A stretch of DNA of 40,352 bases from NCBI GenBank assembly GCA_937872965.1, contig CALMUU010000130.1:1-40352 (forward strand), in the 5' to 3' direction. A program made the position numbers and the translations under genes. The notes below the pieces were generated by a model. The model was not told the origin of the DNA, did no database searches, and saw only the letters and a program-made list of their open reading frames with translations. This stretch comes from an uncultured Actinomycetes bacterium (GTDB lineage: Bacteria; Actinomycetota; Acidimicrobiia; IMCC26256; JAGPDB01). Of the stretch, positions 15,642-24,022 are shown in pieces; the first letter of the stretch is position 1; every line of letters begins with the position of its first letter.

Positions 15642-16289
15642 TTATGTCTCATAACAGAGAATGCGTCTTGCGTATTCTCTTGTCTTCATATCTTGAGACA
15701 GATCTTCAAGGTTCGACAAGTAACTAGCTGAATTACCGCAAGCTCCAAGAATGCATTCTGGTTTGATCCAATCTGCATTATGGGTTCCTAAATAATATGG
15801 AAGACTGGAATAACTCCATTCTTTATAATTGTTTGGATTGAGATGGATGTAACAGGAAATATACCGAAAATATTCGTCATTGTTAATTAATGATGCTCGA
15901 AAATTATCTTGAAATAGGTGACCTACTCGGCCGTGTTTTTTATTAAAATACAAGGAATAACTAGTTGATAATGACCGAAAGAGTCTGGTTATTCCTGTAG
16001 AAGTTTTTTGATGAAGAAGTAAATGAAAGTGATTCGGCATTAAACAATATGCATTGAGATTTATAATGTCATGATAATTAGATAAAACTCTGCCGTATAT
16101 ATCTTTTTCGGGTTCATGTGATAAAAGCCTTTTAAGAAGATTGAGAAAGACTCGGTAGTCTTCATCGTCTCTAAAAATGGGCTCTTTATTTACTCCACGG
16201 TTATATGCATGGTAGTAACTATCTTCTGCGTATATTTTTCGAACGTTTCTTCCTGGCATGGTTGGTAGATTACTTCGAGGGTACGACAT
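15642..16289 (-). CDS. REP-associated tyrosine transposase (TnpA_REP / Y1 transposase)
   Basis: About 215 aa, single-domain Y1 (HUH) transposase of the IS200/IS605-related RAYT group. Seen are YYHAYNRGVNKEPIF (the N-terminal HxxNRG-like block), the HUH pair in CLMPNHFHLLLH, GHLFQDNFRAS, and the tyrosine helix EYFRYISCYIHLNP followed by YSSLPYYLG. These residues appear intact, so the protein could be active. RAYTs nick and rejoin single-stranded DNA at REP palindromes and are usually single-copy and domesticated. It is bounded by matching palindromes. Starts at 16289 or 16259 are both possible; a longer frame runs into the palindrome and is unlikely. Confidence 0.9.
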   Translation of the reverse strand: MSYPRSNLPTMPGRNVRKIYAEDSYYHAYNRGVNKEPIFRDDEDYRVFLNLLKRLLSHEPEKDIYGRVLSNYHDIINLNAYCLMPNHFHLLLHQKTSTGITRLFRSLSTSYSLYFNKKHGRVGHLFQDNFRASLINNDEYFRYISCYIHLNPNNYKEWSYSSLPYYLGTHNADWIKPECILGACGNSASYLSNLEDLSQDMKTREYARRILCYET

Positions 16290-16290
16290 T

Positions 16291-16333
16291 CTTTGCAGGG
16301 TCCAACCTCGCAACAAGGTTGGACCCTGCAAAG
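16291..16333. repeat. REP-like palindrome on the 5' side of the RAYT gene
   Basis: A perfect 18-bp inverted repeat (CTTTGCAGGGTCCAACCT / AGGTTGGACCCTGCAAAG) around the 7-nt loop CGCAACA. It shares 17 leading bases and the GCAACA loop with the palindrome at 15578. Confidence 0.9.
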
Positions 16334-16375
16334 ACGCATTGGCGTAAAGAGGACGTTGCGTATTAACCTTAGGAA

Positions 16376-17260
16376 ATGGTTGCAGTAGCGATAGCGAATC
16401 AAAAAGGTGGGGTCGGTAAAACGACAGTCACGCTTGGACTTGCTGAAGTGGCGATGAGTCATGGGTTACGTGTTCTTGTCGTTGACTGTGATCCCCAGGC
16501 GAATGCGTCAGCTGGATTAGGCCTTTCCACTGATACGAAAAATACTCTCGCAGATGTTCTTGATCGAGAAATCGAGCTTTCATCGATAAATGCGGCTGAA
16601 TATATTACAAGAAGTTCCTGGAGTGTTTCTGCTCAACCAATGGCCAACAAACACGCAACTCCAGGTTCTATTGATGTCATCAGCGCTCATCCGCACCTTA
16701 CTAATGTTGAAACGCATTTAGCTTCTGACCCTATTGGTGCGTGCGATCGCCTCGATCGTTCTCTGGCTGGCATTGCAGATACCTATGACCTCATTCTTTT
16801 CGACTGCCCTCCCTCTGTTGGATTACTCACTATCAATGCTCTTTTTGCTGCTGATCGCGTGATTGTTGTTTCTGCTCCAAGTGCGTGGTCTTCTGACGGA
16901 GTGCAAGCCTTCATGCAGAATGTCGATCGGATTGCAGCACGTCGAAGTGGACAACCGCACGTTGCCGGAATCATTGTCAATAATGTGGGACGAACGCGTG
17001 ATGGTCGATTTTGGGAATCCGAAATTATCGAACGCTACAAAGACAATGTTGTAAGTATTGCCTCGCGAGCTGCAATTGCTGAAGCATCTGCGATGTCGAC
17101 ACCGTTGAGTGATTTGGGTGCCCGTCCAGGAGCTGCGGAAGCATTTCAAAATTTTGATGAAGTCTTTCTTCATCTCATTGGATTAGAAGTCGGCGAGTTA
17201 TCAAATTCTCGTGATCACTCACATAATATGACTGCACAATCCATTGCAGCTGCGGTGTAA
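16376..17260 (+). CDS. ParA/MinD-type ATPase (orphan)
   Basis: A 294-aa ATPase of the ParA family. The deviant Walker A is KGGVGKTT at residues 10-17, Walker A' is VVDCDPQANAS and Walker B is LILFDCPPSVG. Such proteins form ATP-dependent gradients on DNA or membrane to position chromosomes, plasmids or protein complexes. No ParB gene or parS-like repeat is visible beside it. Instead it is followed after 12 bases by a small membrane protein, so it may position something else, such as an envelope complex. The chromosomal parAB genes are expected near the origin, not here. Confidence 0.88.
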   Translation: MVAVAIANQKGGVGKTTVTLGLAEVAMSHGLRVLVVDCDPQANASAGLGLSTDTKNTLADVLDREIELSSINAAEYITRSSWSVSAQPMANKHATPGSIDVISAHPHLTNVETHLASDPIGACDRLDRSLAGIADTYDLILFDCPPSVGLLTINALFAADRVIVVSAPSAWSSDGVQAFMQNVDRIAARRSGQPHVAGIIVNNVGRTRDGRFWESEIIERYKDNVVSIASRAAIAEASAMSTPLSDLGARPGAAEAFQNFDEVFLHLIGLEVGELSNSRDHSHNMTAQSIAAAV

Positions 17261-17272
17261 AGGGAGGGTGTC

Positions 17273-17548
17273 ATGACTTATGATCCTAAAAAGAAACGTC
17301 CCAGTCGAGACTCTGTGGATGCCATTGTCGATGAAATCCTCGATGAAGAGGCTTCCTCCGATTTGAGAGCTGAAAAAACCAAAATATCTTCGGCTCCCGA
17401 TCAAAAAGAATCGACTTTGGATAATGTTTTACCCCTTTACGCCGAAGAAAAAGACGCACCTCTGATTATGCAGCCTCAGGTCTGGGTTGCAACAGGAATT
17501 GCAGCGGTTCTTCTTCTGATGATTGCTCGCCGTCGAAAAAAACGCTAA
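17273..17548 (+). CDS. Small single-pass membrane protein, likely ParA partner
   Basis: A 91-aa protein with a strong ribosome site (GGGAGGG) upstream of its ATG. The N-terminus is basic (KKKRPSRDSVDAIVDEIL), the middle is acidic and probably unstructured, and one C-terminal membrane helix (VWVATGIAAVLLLMIA) ends in RRRKKR, giving a tail-anchor-like layout with the N-terminus in the cytoplasm. Several ParA-like ATPases are stimulated by a short basic N-terminal peptide of their partner; the KKKRPSR stretch would fit this, but that is inference. I do not recognise the family. Confidence 0.75.
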   Translation: MTYDPKKKRPSRDSVDAIVDEILDEEASSDLRAEKTKISSAPDQKESTLDNVLPLYAEEKDAPLIMQPQVWVATGIAAVLLLMIARRRKKR

Positions 17549-17605
17549 CCATAGTTCGCGGTAATCTTCCAAAACTGAAATAATTAAGGCAGTATCCACC
17601 CGTTA

Positions 17606-17911
17606 ATGTCCATTTATTGGCACACTAGTAGGAAACCGGCAATACGGGGGTGGAATGTGACGGGCTTAGAGTGTGTGGCTGTGATCGATGTTGATGGCAT
17701 TGAAGCCCGTGTTGTAGGTCATTACAGCGACGATACGCCATCGGGCATGTTCGATTGTTTCGATATTTATGTGCGCAATGAAAGATCAAATATTTTTGAA
17801 TTAATTGACTTGGGTCAACCCTTTGAACAATGTCCTGTTGATGAGGAAGTCGGCACGATTATTCACGAGTTATTTAATCCGAATGCAGTGCGAATTGTCG
17901 CAAACGCCTAA
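17606..17911 (+). CDS. Conserved-looking hypothetical protein
   Basis: Up to 101 aa, rich in beta-type residues (CVAVIDVDGIEARVVGHYSD, then FDCFDIYVRNERSNIFELIDLG). The acidic C-terminal part contains EQCPVDEEVGTIIHELF. No membrane segment or known motif is seen. The ATG at 17606 has no ribosome site; a GTG at 17657 follows a GGGGGTGGA stretch and gives an 84-aa protein beginning TGLECVAVID, which may be the real start. It lies between the ParA pair and the lipoproteins on the same strand. Function unknown. Confidence 0.6.
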   Translation: MSIYWHTSRKPAIRGWNVTGLECVAVIDVDGIEARVVGHYSDDTPSGMFDCFDIYVRNERSNIFELIDLGQPFEQCPVDEEVGTIIHELFNPNAVRIVANA

Positions 17912-17968
17912 ATTATTTATGTACACCATTCATTCTCTCAATACTCATTTTCACTAAGGAGCCCAGTC

Positions 17969-18307
17969 ATGAAAAAAATTATTGCAAGTATCTGCATTGG
18001 CATGATTGTTTTTACTGGTTGTGGTTCATCGAAGCCTTCAAAATCGGAAGTGAAGAAGGCGTTTACAGATAGCTTTTCACAAGATGAAACAAAAAAGCTT
18101 TCTGCAAAAGAAACGAAACAATTAGAAGAGTATGTGAGTTGTTTTGTGGACGATATCTATGGAGAGCTTTCGACAAAGACATTGGAAGCAATTACGAGCG
18201 ATGATAAAAAAGTCCGAGACGAATATGAAGCAAGCGACAAAGAAAATAAGGCATTCGATAAGTCTTTGGAAAAATGTCAAAGCAAGTTGCCTGAAGGTGG
18301 CTTCTAA
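17969..18307 (+). CDS. Small lipoprotein, paralogue 1
   Basis: A 112-aa predicted lipoprotein: signal peptide of ~17 residues with lipobox FTGC, then SSKPSKSEVKKAF. The mature part is highly charged and helical, with two cysteines (YVSCFVDDIY and EKCQSKL) that are also present in the next gene and may form a disulfide. AAGGAG precedes the ATG. Function unknown. The pair appears to be a tandem duplication followed by considerable divergence. Confidence 0.8.
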   Translation: MKKIIASICIGMIVFTGCGSSKPSKSEVKKAFTDSFSQDETKKLSAKETKQLEEYVSCFVDDIYGELSTKTLEAITSDDKKVRDEYEASDKENKAFDKSLEKCQSKLPEGGF

Positions 18308-18329
18308 AAGGTGATAAGGGGTTCCTAAA

Positions 18330-18677
18330 ATGAAAATAATATTTCTAAGTCTGTGTATTGGAATATTTCTTCTCACAGGTTGTGGTGAAACGAAGCCATC
18401 GAAAGCGGCCGTTAAGGAATCGACGAATCGTATTATCGTAAAGACTCTTGGCGTTACACCAACAGCAGAACAGAAGAAAGTAATTACCGAATACGTTGAT
18501 TGTTATGTAGATGATACATACGATGACATGTCGGCCAAGACGTTAAAGAAAATTGTTGACGCAAAAACAACCAACGAGTTGAGTGCAGTAGAAGGAACCC
18601 AAAATGAAAAAGATGCACTTGAATCGGCAACGTCGAAGTGTCAAAGTACGTTGAGCAAACTTACCACCGACTACTAA
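18330..18677 (+). CDS. Small lipoprotein, paralogue 2
   Basis: A 115-aa lipoprotein with lipobox LTGC, then GETKPSKAAVKES. It matches paralogue 1 in signal peptide, in the E-Y-V-x-C-[FY]-V-D-D block, in the S-x-K-T-L helix, and in the final K-C-Q-S-x-L, so both come from one ancestor. It starts 22 bases after paralogue 1 and is followed by a terminator, so the two form one transcript. Function unknown. Confidence 0.8.
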   Translation: MKIIFLSLCIGIFLLTGCGETKPSKAAVKESTNRIIVKTLGVTPTAEQKKVITEYVDCYVDDTYDDMSAKTLKKIVDAKTTNELSAVEGTQNEKDALESATSKCQSTLSKLTTDY

Positions 18678-18698
18678 AGATTAAAAAGTAAGGAATTG

Positions 18699-18723
18699 AA
18701 AGAGCCCTTAGGGGCTCTTTTTT
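18699..18723 (+). terminator. Rho-independent terminator after the lipoprotein pair
   Basis: AAAGAGCCC / GGGCTCTTT stem with a 4-nt loop, followed by T residues. Because of the A-run on the other side it may also serve the convergent serC transcript. Confidence 0.85.
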
Positions 18724-18736
18724 ATTCATAATATTG

Positions 18737-19855
18737 TTATGCGAGTGCAGTGATGACAAAATCTAAACTCTTGATGAGTTGTGAAATGTCGTCCGGGTCA
18801 ACAGATGGAAAAGTAGCAACGCGAATTTGGTTGCGCCCAAGTTTGCGATAGGGATCGCAATCGACAATTCCATTAGCACGCAATGTTGCAACAACATCTT
18901 CTGCGTCAATAGATTCTGCAATGTCAATGGTGGCTGTGACGAGCGATCGTTCTTCGGTATTAGTTACAAAGGGTGAAGTGAGTTCATGGTTTTCTGCCCA
19001 GGTGTAGAGCTGGGAGGACGAATCGGAGCAACGCTTGTGAGCAAAGTCCATTCCTCCATTTTCGAGGAGCCAATCTAGCTGTGAGTCAACAAGGAATAAT
19101 GTTGTGAGTGCTGGAGTGTTGAGTGTTTGATTCAAGCGAGAATTTTCTATCGTCGTTTTGAGATCAAGAATTGCGGGAGCATAACGATCAACAGATTCAA
19201 TGCGCGCAATCATCGCAGGTGAGCACAACGCAAAAACGATACCTCCGTCAGCACCAAAACATTTCTGTGGAGAAAAGTAGTACATGTCATACAGCAAAGG
19301 ATCAACGGCACACGATCCTGCACCCGAAGTGGCATCAATCATTACAACACTTTGCTCATCACCCACACGATAGGGAGAAACCATGACGCCTGTAGAAGTT
19401 TCATTATGCGTTAAGCAGTAGGTGTCTACACTCGAATCTGTCTTTAGATATGCTGCGATTCCTGGTTGAGCTTCGACAATCAACGGCTCATCGAGATGGG
19501 GTGCTTTCTTTGAAATAGCAGCAAAGCGAGAGGAGAATTCTCCATATACAGCATGAGCGCTCTTGTTTTTGATCACGCTAAAGCTCGCAGCATCCCACAT
19601 GAGAGATGCCCCACCATTAGTTAACAGAACTTCGTAATCGCTCGGCAAAGCAAAAAGTGTTGCCATTTTTTCTTGAATACCCGCCACGATTTTTTTAATA
19701 GGTTTTTGTCGGTGACTTGTTCCTAAGAGATGTGAATTTTTATTGAGATACTCAAGTTGCTCCGGTCGAACTTTAGAAGGACCTGAACCAAATCGTCCAT
19801 CTACGGGAAGTAGCTCGTTGGGAATAGTAATAGGTGTGTTTTGTGTTTCTGACAT
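18737..19855 (-). CDS. serC: Phosphoserine aminotransferase
   Basis: A 372-aa class-V PLP enzyme converting 3-phosphohydroxypyruvate to phosphoserine in serine synthesis. The N-terminal DGRFGSGPSKVRPEQL and GTSHRQKPIKKIV are typical of the actinobacterial SerC branch. TNGGASLMWDAA forms the phosphate-binding turn, DATSGAGS carries the PLP Asp, and Lys198 in YFSPQKCFGADGG is the PLP lysine. The C-terminus has GRNQIRVATFPS. The gene is monocistronic as far as can be seen, convergent with the lipoproteins. Confidence 0.93.
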   Translation of the reverse strand: MSETQNTPITIPNELLPVDGRFGSGPSKVRPEQLEYLNKNSHLLGTSHRQKPIKKIVAGIQEKMATLFALPSDYEVLLTNGGASLMWDAASFSVIKNKSAHAVYGEFSSRFAAISKKAPHLDEPLIVEAQPGIAAYLKTDSSVDTYCLTHNETSTGVMVSPYRVGDEQSVVMIDATSGAGSCAVDPLLYDMYYFSPQKCFGADGGIVFALCSPAMIARIESVDRYAPAILDLKTTIENSRLNQTLNTPALTTLFLVDSQLDWLLENGGMDFAHKRCSDSSSQLYTWAENHELTSPFVTNTEERSLVTATIDIAESIDAEDVVATLRANGIVDCDPYRKLGRNQIRVATFPSVDPDDISQLIKSLDFVITALA

Positions 19856-19891
19856 GTCACAAGGCTAGCGGCCGACAGGCGGCGAGTTGCA

Positions 19892-20932
19892 TTAGAACGA
19901 ATAGAGAGTGCGAAGTTTTTTGAGAACAAGTTCTGAGATCACGTTGCCACCTGCTCGAGTGAAATGGATTCCATCGGGAGCACGCAAAAGAGTAGGGGTG
20001 CCATTGATAGTGATGGCATCTGAATAACTGCCGTCGGGGTTGGTGAAGGACCGGGCAGTTTGCACATAGGTTGCTGTCGCCGGATGAGTATTGACAGCAG
20101 TTCGGGTGATCTCATTGATAACTCTATATCGATCGTTACGCACAGGATCTCGTACGGGTGGAATTTCAATCCATACCGTGTGGACTTTTTGGCTGGCGAG
20201 GAAATCAAGTGTTGACGATACTCGTCGTAAATATTCTGTTCGCCAGGCAGGAGATCCGAATGGTCCAATTGCGCCACCATCCCCGAAGAGAGATTGGTCA
20301 TCGTTTGCTCCAAAGGTAGCGATGACCAGCTTGGGTCGATTTTGTGTAACGAATTCATTGATGTGGGTAAACCAGTTAAAGACATCTGGGCGAGCTAAAC
20401 CTGTCGCAACTTGACCCTGTGTTCCTTGAATGTCGAAGGCCGAGGTCGAGAAAGACGCGAGCATAGATTCTGCAGGGGTAACCGAAAGTGAATCCCCAAT
20501 GATCCATACCGTTAACTTACTGGTAGGGGTAAGTGAAGGAAGGGTTGTTGAGGGTGGCGTGATGAAGGGAGATTTCGTTCCCGTGAAGGTGAAAGTATCG
20601 ACCTTGTCATCGCGCGGGAGGTCCATAGTTGTCCGGGCATGCTGACGAAGTGATGTGAGCCCGATTGTTCGTGACGCGAGATCGAAAGGACGCAGGACAG
20701 CCATGGCGGTTGTACGAGCAAATGAAGGATCCATAGTTGAAGCTCGGGTGTAGAGCGAGGAAGCGTTGAGCAAGGCACCAATCATCAAGGTGAGCATAAC
20801 GAAGAGAATTGCTTGACCTGCTGACATTACGTGATGGGGGTGATCGGCCTGTGCCACAAGTACGCGTTTGGTAGATCCTTTTTTCACATTATGTGAAGGG
20901 GTGTGGTTGATGTTTTCAAAAGGGACAGTCAT
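19892..20932 (-). CDS. Membrane-anchored SGNH hydrolase
   Basis: About 346 aa with one N-terminal membrane helix (~37-57) and a Pro/Ser/Thr linker, then an extracellular SGNH/GDSL domain. Catalytic Ser148 lies in WIIGDSLSV, the oxyanion Gly/Asn blocks are TFGANDDQSLFGD, and the Asp320/His323 pair lies in APDGIHFT. The SGNH fold here is expected to move or remove O-acyl groups on a surface polymer. Its start lies nine bases behind the stop of the MBOAT gene, so both are one operon. This mirrors AlgI/AlgX, PatA/PatB and DUF459-type pairs. Confidence 0.85.
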   Translation of the reverse strand: MTVPFENINHTPSHNVKKGSTKRVLVAQADHPHHVMSAGQAILFVMLTLMIGALLNASSLYTRASTMDPSFARTTAMAVLRPFDLASRTIGLTSLRQHARTTMDLPRDDKVDTFTFTGTKSPFITPPSTTLPSLTPTSKLTVWIIGDSLSVTPAESMLASFSTSAFDIQGTQGQVATGLARPDVFNWFTHINEFVTQNRPKLVIATFGANDDQSLFGDGGAIGPFGSPAWRTEYLRRVSSTLDFLASQKVHTVWIEIPPVRDPVRNDRYRVINEITRTAVNTHPATATYVQTARSFTNPDGSYSDAITINGTPTLLRAPDGIHFTRAGGNVISELVLKKLRTLYSF

Positions 20933-20941
20933 GACATTTCC

Positions 20942-22408
20942 TTAAAAGAATCCATAAACAAAAGCCGACACTGTTCCTGAAAGAGCACTAAGAATCATGA
21001 GCCCGACTCCGAAGATTAGCGCTTGAGCAAAAATTGGTTTCGTGCTGATGGTAGTACTGATGCGCCCCGTGACAGAGGCGGGAATGCTTTGAATCATGAT
21101 CCCACACAAAATAAGAATAACGACAGATGCTGTGATGAAAGTTGGCGGTGTAGAGAAACCTGAAAATATTCTCTCTAGCATTATTCGAACATTGGACATC
21201 GATTCGGATGCGAAAATAATCCAGCCGAATGTGACAACATGAAACGTCAAAATTCGACGTACCCATGCAGGGACATCAATGTTGTGTCGCTCATTGAAAT
21301 TGCGCAACCCTCTTTCGACTAGCAGCATCATCCCCATATAAAAACCCCACACAACAAAAGTTGTGTTAGCTCCATGCCACAAACCGCCAATTGTCATTGT
21401 GGCGATCAGATTAAATGCGACGAACCGAGCTCCGAAAACACTTTTCTTGTTCCCGCCTAGTGGAATGTACACGTAGTCGCGGAGCCAACGAGATAATGTC
21501 ATATGCCATCTCTGCCAAAAATCACGCAATGATGTTGCTGTATAAGGTCGATTGAAGTTTTCTGGAAAGCGGAATCCCAAAAGGAGCGCAACACCTATTG
21601 CGATATCTGTATACCCCGAAAAATCGCAGTATAGCTGGGCTGCGTAGCCGTAAACAGCCATGATGGCATCGAGTGATCCCAGCTTTTGTGGGGCTCCAAA
21701 CGCAGGGCGCACCAGTTGCGTATAAAGCAAGTCAGCCACGATCATTTTCTTAAACAGTCCCCGTGCAATCAAAGTAGCTGCACGTGTTCCTTCGACTGCT
21801 CTCGCATTATGAGGGTTGCGCATTTGTGGAATGAATTCGCTTGCACGAACGATTGGACCCGCAACAAGATGAGGAAAAAATGAAAGGTAGACGGCAAAGT
21901 CGAGAAAAGAAACTTTTTCAATCGTGCCTCGGTAGCAATCGACAAGATAGCTAATGGCTTGAAAAGTGAAAAAAGAAATTGCAATTGGAATGATGAGTGA
22001 ACTTAAGCGAGGCAGCGCAATGGAATCGCTCAGGACTTCGTGAGCTTGTTCGATAATAAAATTACGATACTTAAAGTATCCAAGAATTCCTACGTTCACA
22101 GCTATCGCACATGCCAGAACGATTTGACGTGCACGTCCGGGTGCCTGCTTCATCATGAGATGCGTAAAGAAGTAATTGATAACGATCGAGCTTGCGAGAA
22201 CTACGCAGGGGAGAGGGAGTGAAATGGGTCCAAAGTGAAGTAGTGGTTGGTGATATCCAAGAAAGATATAACTTGCAATCAAGATCATGAGCTTCCATGG
22301 CAAACGATGAAGCCAATTTGTTTTATGGACGCCCATGGGTAGAAGAATCCACGACAGTGGAAATACGACAATGAAAAAGAGGATAAAGGGTGTTGTGGGA
22401 AACAGCAC
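20942..22408 (-). CDS. MBOAT-family O-acyltransferase (AlgI-like)
   Basis: A 488-aa membrane-bound O-acyltransferase with 10 or more hydrophobic helices. The diagnostic block is present: RDFWQRWHMTLSRWLRDYVY, then PLGGNKKS, then the catalytic His in GGLWHGANTTFVVWG. In characterised systems such proteins pass acyl groups across the membrane to an SGNH partner that acylates alginate, peptidoglycan or another polymer. The partner gene follows directly; the polymer is unknown here because no polysaccharide synthesis genes are adjacent. Confidence 0.92.
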   Translation of the reverse strand: MLFPTTPFILFFIVVFPLSWILLPMGVHKTNWLHRLPWKLMILIASYIFLGYHQPLLHFGPISLPLPCVVLASSIVINYFFTHLMMKQAPGRARQIVLACAIAVNVGILGYFKYRNFIIEQAHEVLSDSIALPRLSSLIIPIAISFFTFQAISYLVDCYRGTIEKVSFLDFAVYLSFFPHLVAGPIVRASEFIPQMRNPHNARAVEGTRAATLIARGLFKKMIVADLLYTQLVRPAFGAPQKLGSLDAIMAVYGYAAQLYCDFSGYTDIAIGVALLLGFRFPENFNRPYTATSLRDFWQRWHMTLSRWLRDYVYIPLGGNKKSVFGARFVAFNLIATMTIGGLWHGANTTFVVWGFYMGMMLLVERGLRNFNERHNIDVPAWVRRILTFHVVTFGWIIFASESMSNVRIMLERIFSGFSTPPTFITASVVILILCGIMIQSIPASVTGRISTTISTKPIFAQALIFGVGLMILSALSGTVSAFVYGFF

Positions 22409-22494
22409 ATACTAATGATCTCACAAAATGATGCTTCACATCACTTTCACGTGTCACACACAAGAGCAGCAAATGTGGCTATTCTTTCTTTCTT

Positions 22495-24015
22495 ATGTCT
22501 AATAACGGATCACACCAAGATTTTGAACACTTTGATGATTGGGAGTCGTTCACCTTGGATGATGACATTTATGCCGGGACCGAGACCGATCTTCTTGAAG
22601 AGTGGGAAGATGATGGTGCAATTGCTCAGGTGCGTGAAGAATTTCCCATAAAGGTGGGGCGAATTCAGGACATCAATAGTTCTTCAGAAGCTATTGACAA
22701 TGTTGAACTTGACGATGAGTCTGCTGAGGTGTTTTCCTTGTTGGAGAGGGCGCAAGCCAAACATCAAAGTGGGTTACAGGAATTGTCGGGGCCGTCCATG
22801 GATGAATTGCATAAGATCGAAGAAGTGGGCATCGACGACTATATCGATATTGTCTTGGCAGAAGATTCTGAAGATGAAGTTAGTTCTGAGCAACAAACAA
22901 GTTCTCCTTCTTATTCTGGAGACGAGGGTAGTGATGGGTATGCCTTACGCACTCCTTCCCATGCTGAACGCAACGTACAGGAGCACGCAAGGCATACCCA
23001 AACACATACCACCGGCGCAAAGTTGAATTCTGACCTGAATGATTTCTTTGACACACCATCCCAACCTTTGAATGATTTTTTTGAAGATACTGACAACTTT
23101 GATTTTGTTGATCTTGTTAAAGAAGAAAAAGTCGATGTTCAACTTCTTGATCTTACTGAGGGGGAAGAAGGGGCGGCCGGGATTGATGAAGAAGTAAGTG
23201 GTGCCCATCGAAATGACGACGCAGTAATGTCTATTGGCGAGGATGAGGTCGAGTTGGTAGTGCAGCCTTTATTTGAAGGTCTTGCGTGTGCACTCCCTAC
23301 TTTGTTCGACGAAGAAGGAGATGTCGAATATAAAACAACTGCGCGTCTTGCGAAGCGCTTGTCGGAATCAAAAGTCAATGCAATATTTCTTGCCACCCGC
23401 GAAGGCGAGGGCGGTACACTTTCTCGCAAAGAGCGTAAGAATCTCGTACGTGATGTCGTTAAATCGACAGATGGAATAGTGATTGTTGATGTGACAGCTG
23501 CCAGCATCCGTCAAAGTGTTCAATATGCAGATGATTGCGCAGATGCAGGGGCCAAAGCCTTTGTTATGGCACTCGATTCATCTGTACGTGACCCCTACGC
23601 ACTGTGCGAAGCCCTCCATTCTCGTCATCGAGAGGCTGCGCTTTTTGTGCGACTCGAGGGCGAGTCTGTTGCCGTACCCATTGCGCCTGAATTTCTTTAT
23701 GATTTACCGATCAGCGGAGTTGTTGATGCAACCGGAGATGCAGCGTTCTTTCTTCACCTCATGTCTGTATATAGTGGACCGGTCTACGTGGGTTCAACAG
23801 CACTCATTGCATTGGGCAATATCATGGGAGCAGCAGGAGTCGTTCTTGCAAGTGTAACGATTAACGCCGAGTTAGTATCTCAAGCGTTTGCAGGGGATGC
23901 CCGTGCTCAAGCTGAGCTTGCGATGTGGGAACGAGAATGTGGTGGCGCGAATGCACGATCCATCAAAATTGCATTAGAAAGCGAATTTCTTATTTCATCA
24001 ACAATGCGTGACTAA
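22495..24015 (+). CDS. DapA-fold protein with long acidic N-terminus, catalytic residues lost
   Basis: A 506-aa protein in two parts. Residues 1-255 are very acidic and low in hydrophobics, probably disordered, with a doubled LNDFF motif (~181-195). Residues ~258-500 resemble the dihydrodipicolinate synthase/aldolase TIM barrel: GLACALPTLFDEEGDVEYK, NAIFLATREGEGGTLSRKERKNLV, then VDVTAASIRQSVQYADDCADAGAKAFVM. The Schiff-base Lys of the family (GxKD) is replaced by Val410 in GVVDATGD, the TTGE loop reads TREGEG, and the YNxP Tyr is absent. It is thus most likely not an active aldolase. It sits upstream of DUF192, rsmI and metG. Role unknown. Confidence 0.75.
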   Translation: MSNNGSHQDFEHFDDWESFTLDDDIYAGTETDLLEEWEDDGAIAQVREEFPIKVGRIQDINSSSEAIDNVELDDESAEVFSLLERAQAKHQSGLQELSGPSMDELHKIEEVGIDDYIDIVLAEDSEDEVSSEQQTSSPSYSGDEGSDGYALRTPSHAERNVQEHARHTQTHTTGAKLNSDLNDFFDTPSQPLNDFFEDTDNFDFVDLVKEEKVDVQLLDLTEGEEGAAGIDEEVSGAHRNDDAVMSIGEDEVELVVQPLFEGLACALPTLFDEEGDVEYKTTARLAKRLSESKVNAIFLATREGEGGTLSRKERKNLVRDVVKSTDGIVIVDVTAASIRQSVQYADDCADAGAKAFVMALDSSVRDPYALCEALHSRHREAALFVRLEGESVAVPIAPEFLYDLPISGVVDATGDAAFFLHLMSVYSGPVYVGSTALIALGNIMGAAGVVLASVTINAELVSQAFAGDARAQAELAMWERECGGANARSIKIALESEFLISSTMRD

Positions 24016-24022
24016 TAACCAT

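Noticed and set aside
15578-16333. Complete IS200/IS605 insertion sequence
   Set aside because: The transposase has RAYT features and is flanked by REP-like hairpins, with no TnpB gene or typical left and right ends.
16376-17260. Plasmid or chromosome partition locus
   Set aside because: No ParB, parS-like repeats, replication initiator or gid/rnpA neighbours are present. The neighbour is a small membrane protein.
22495-24015. Functional 4-hydroxy-tetrahydrodipicolinate synthase (dapA)
   Set aside because: The Schiff-base lysine, the TTGE loop and the catalytic tyrosine are missing.
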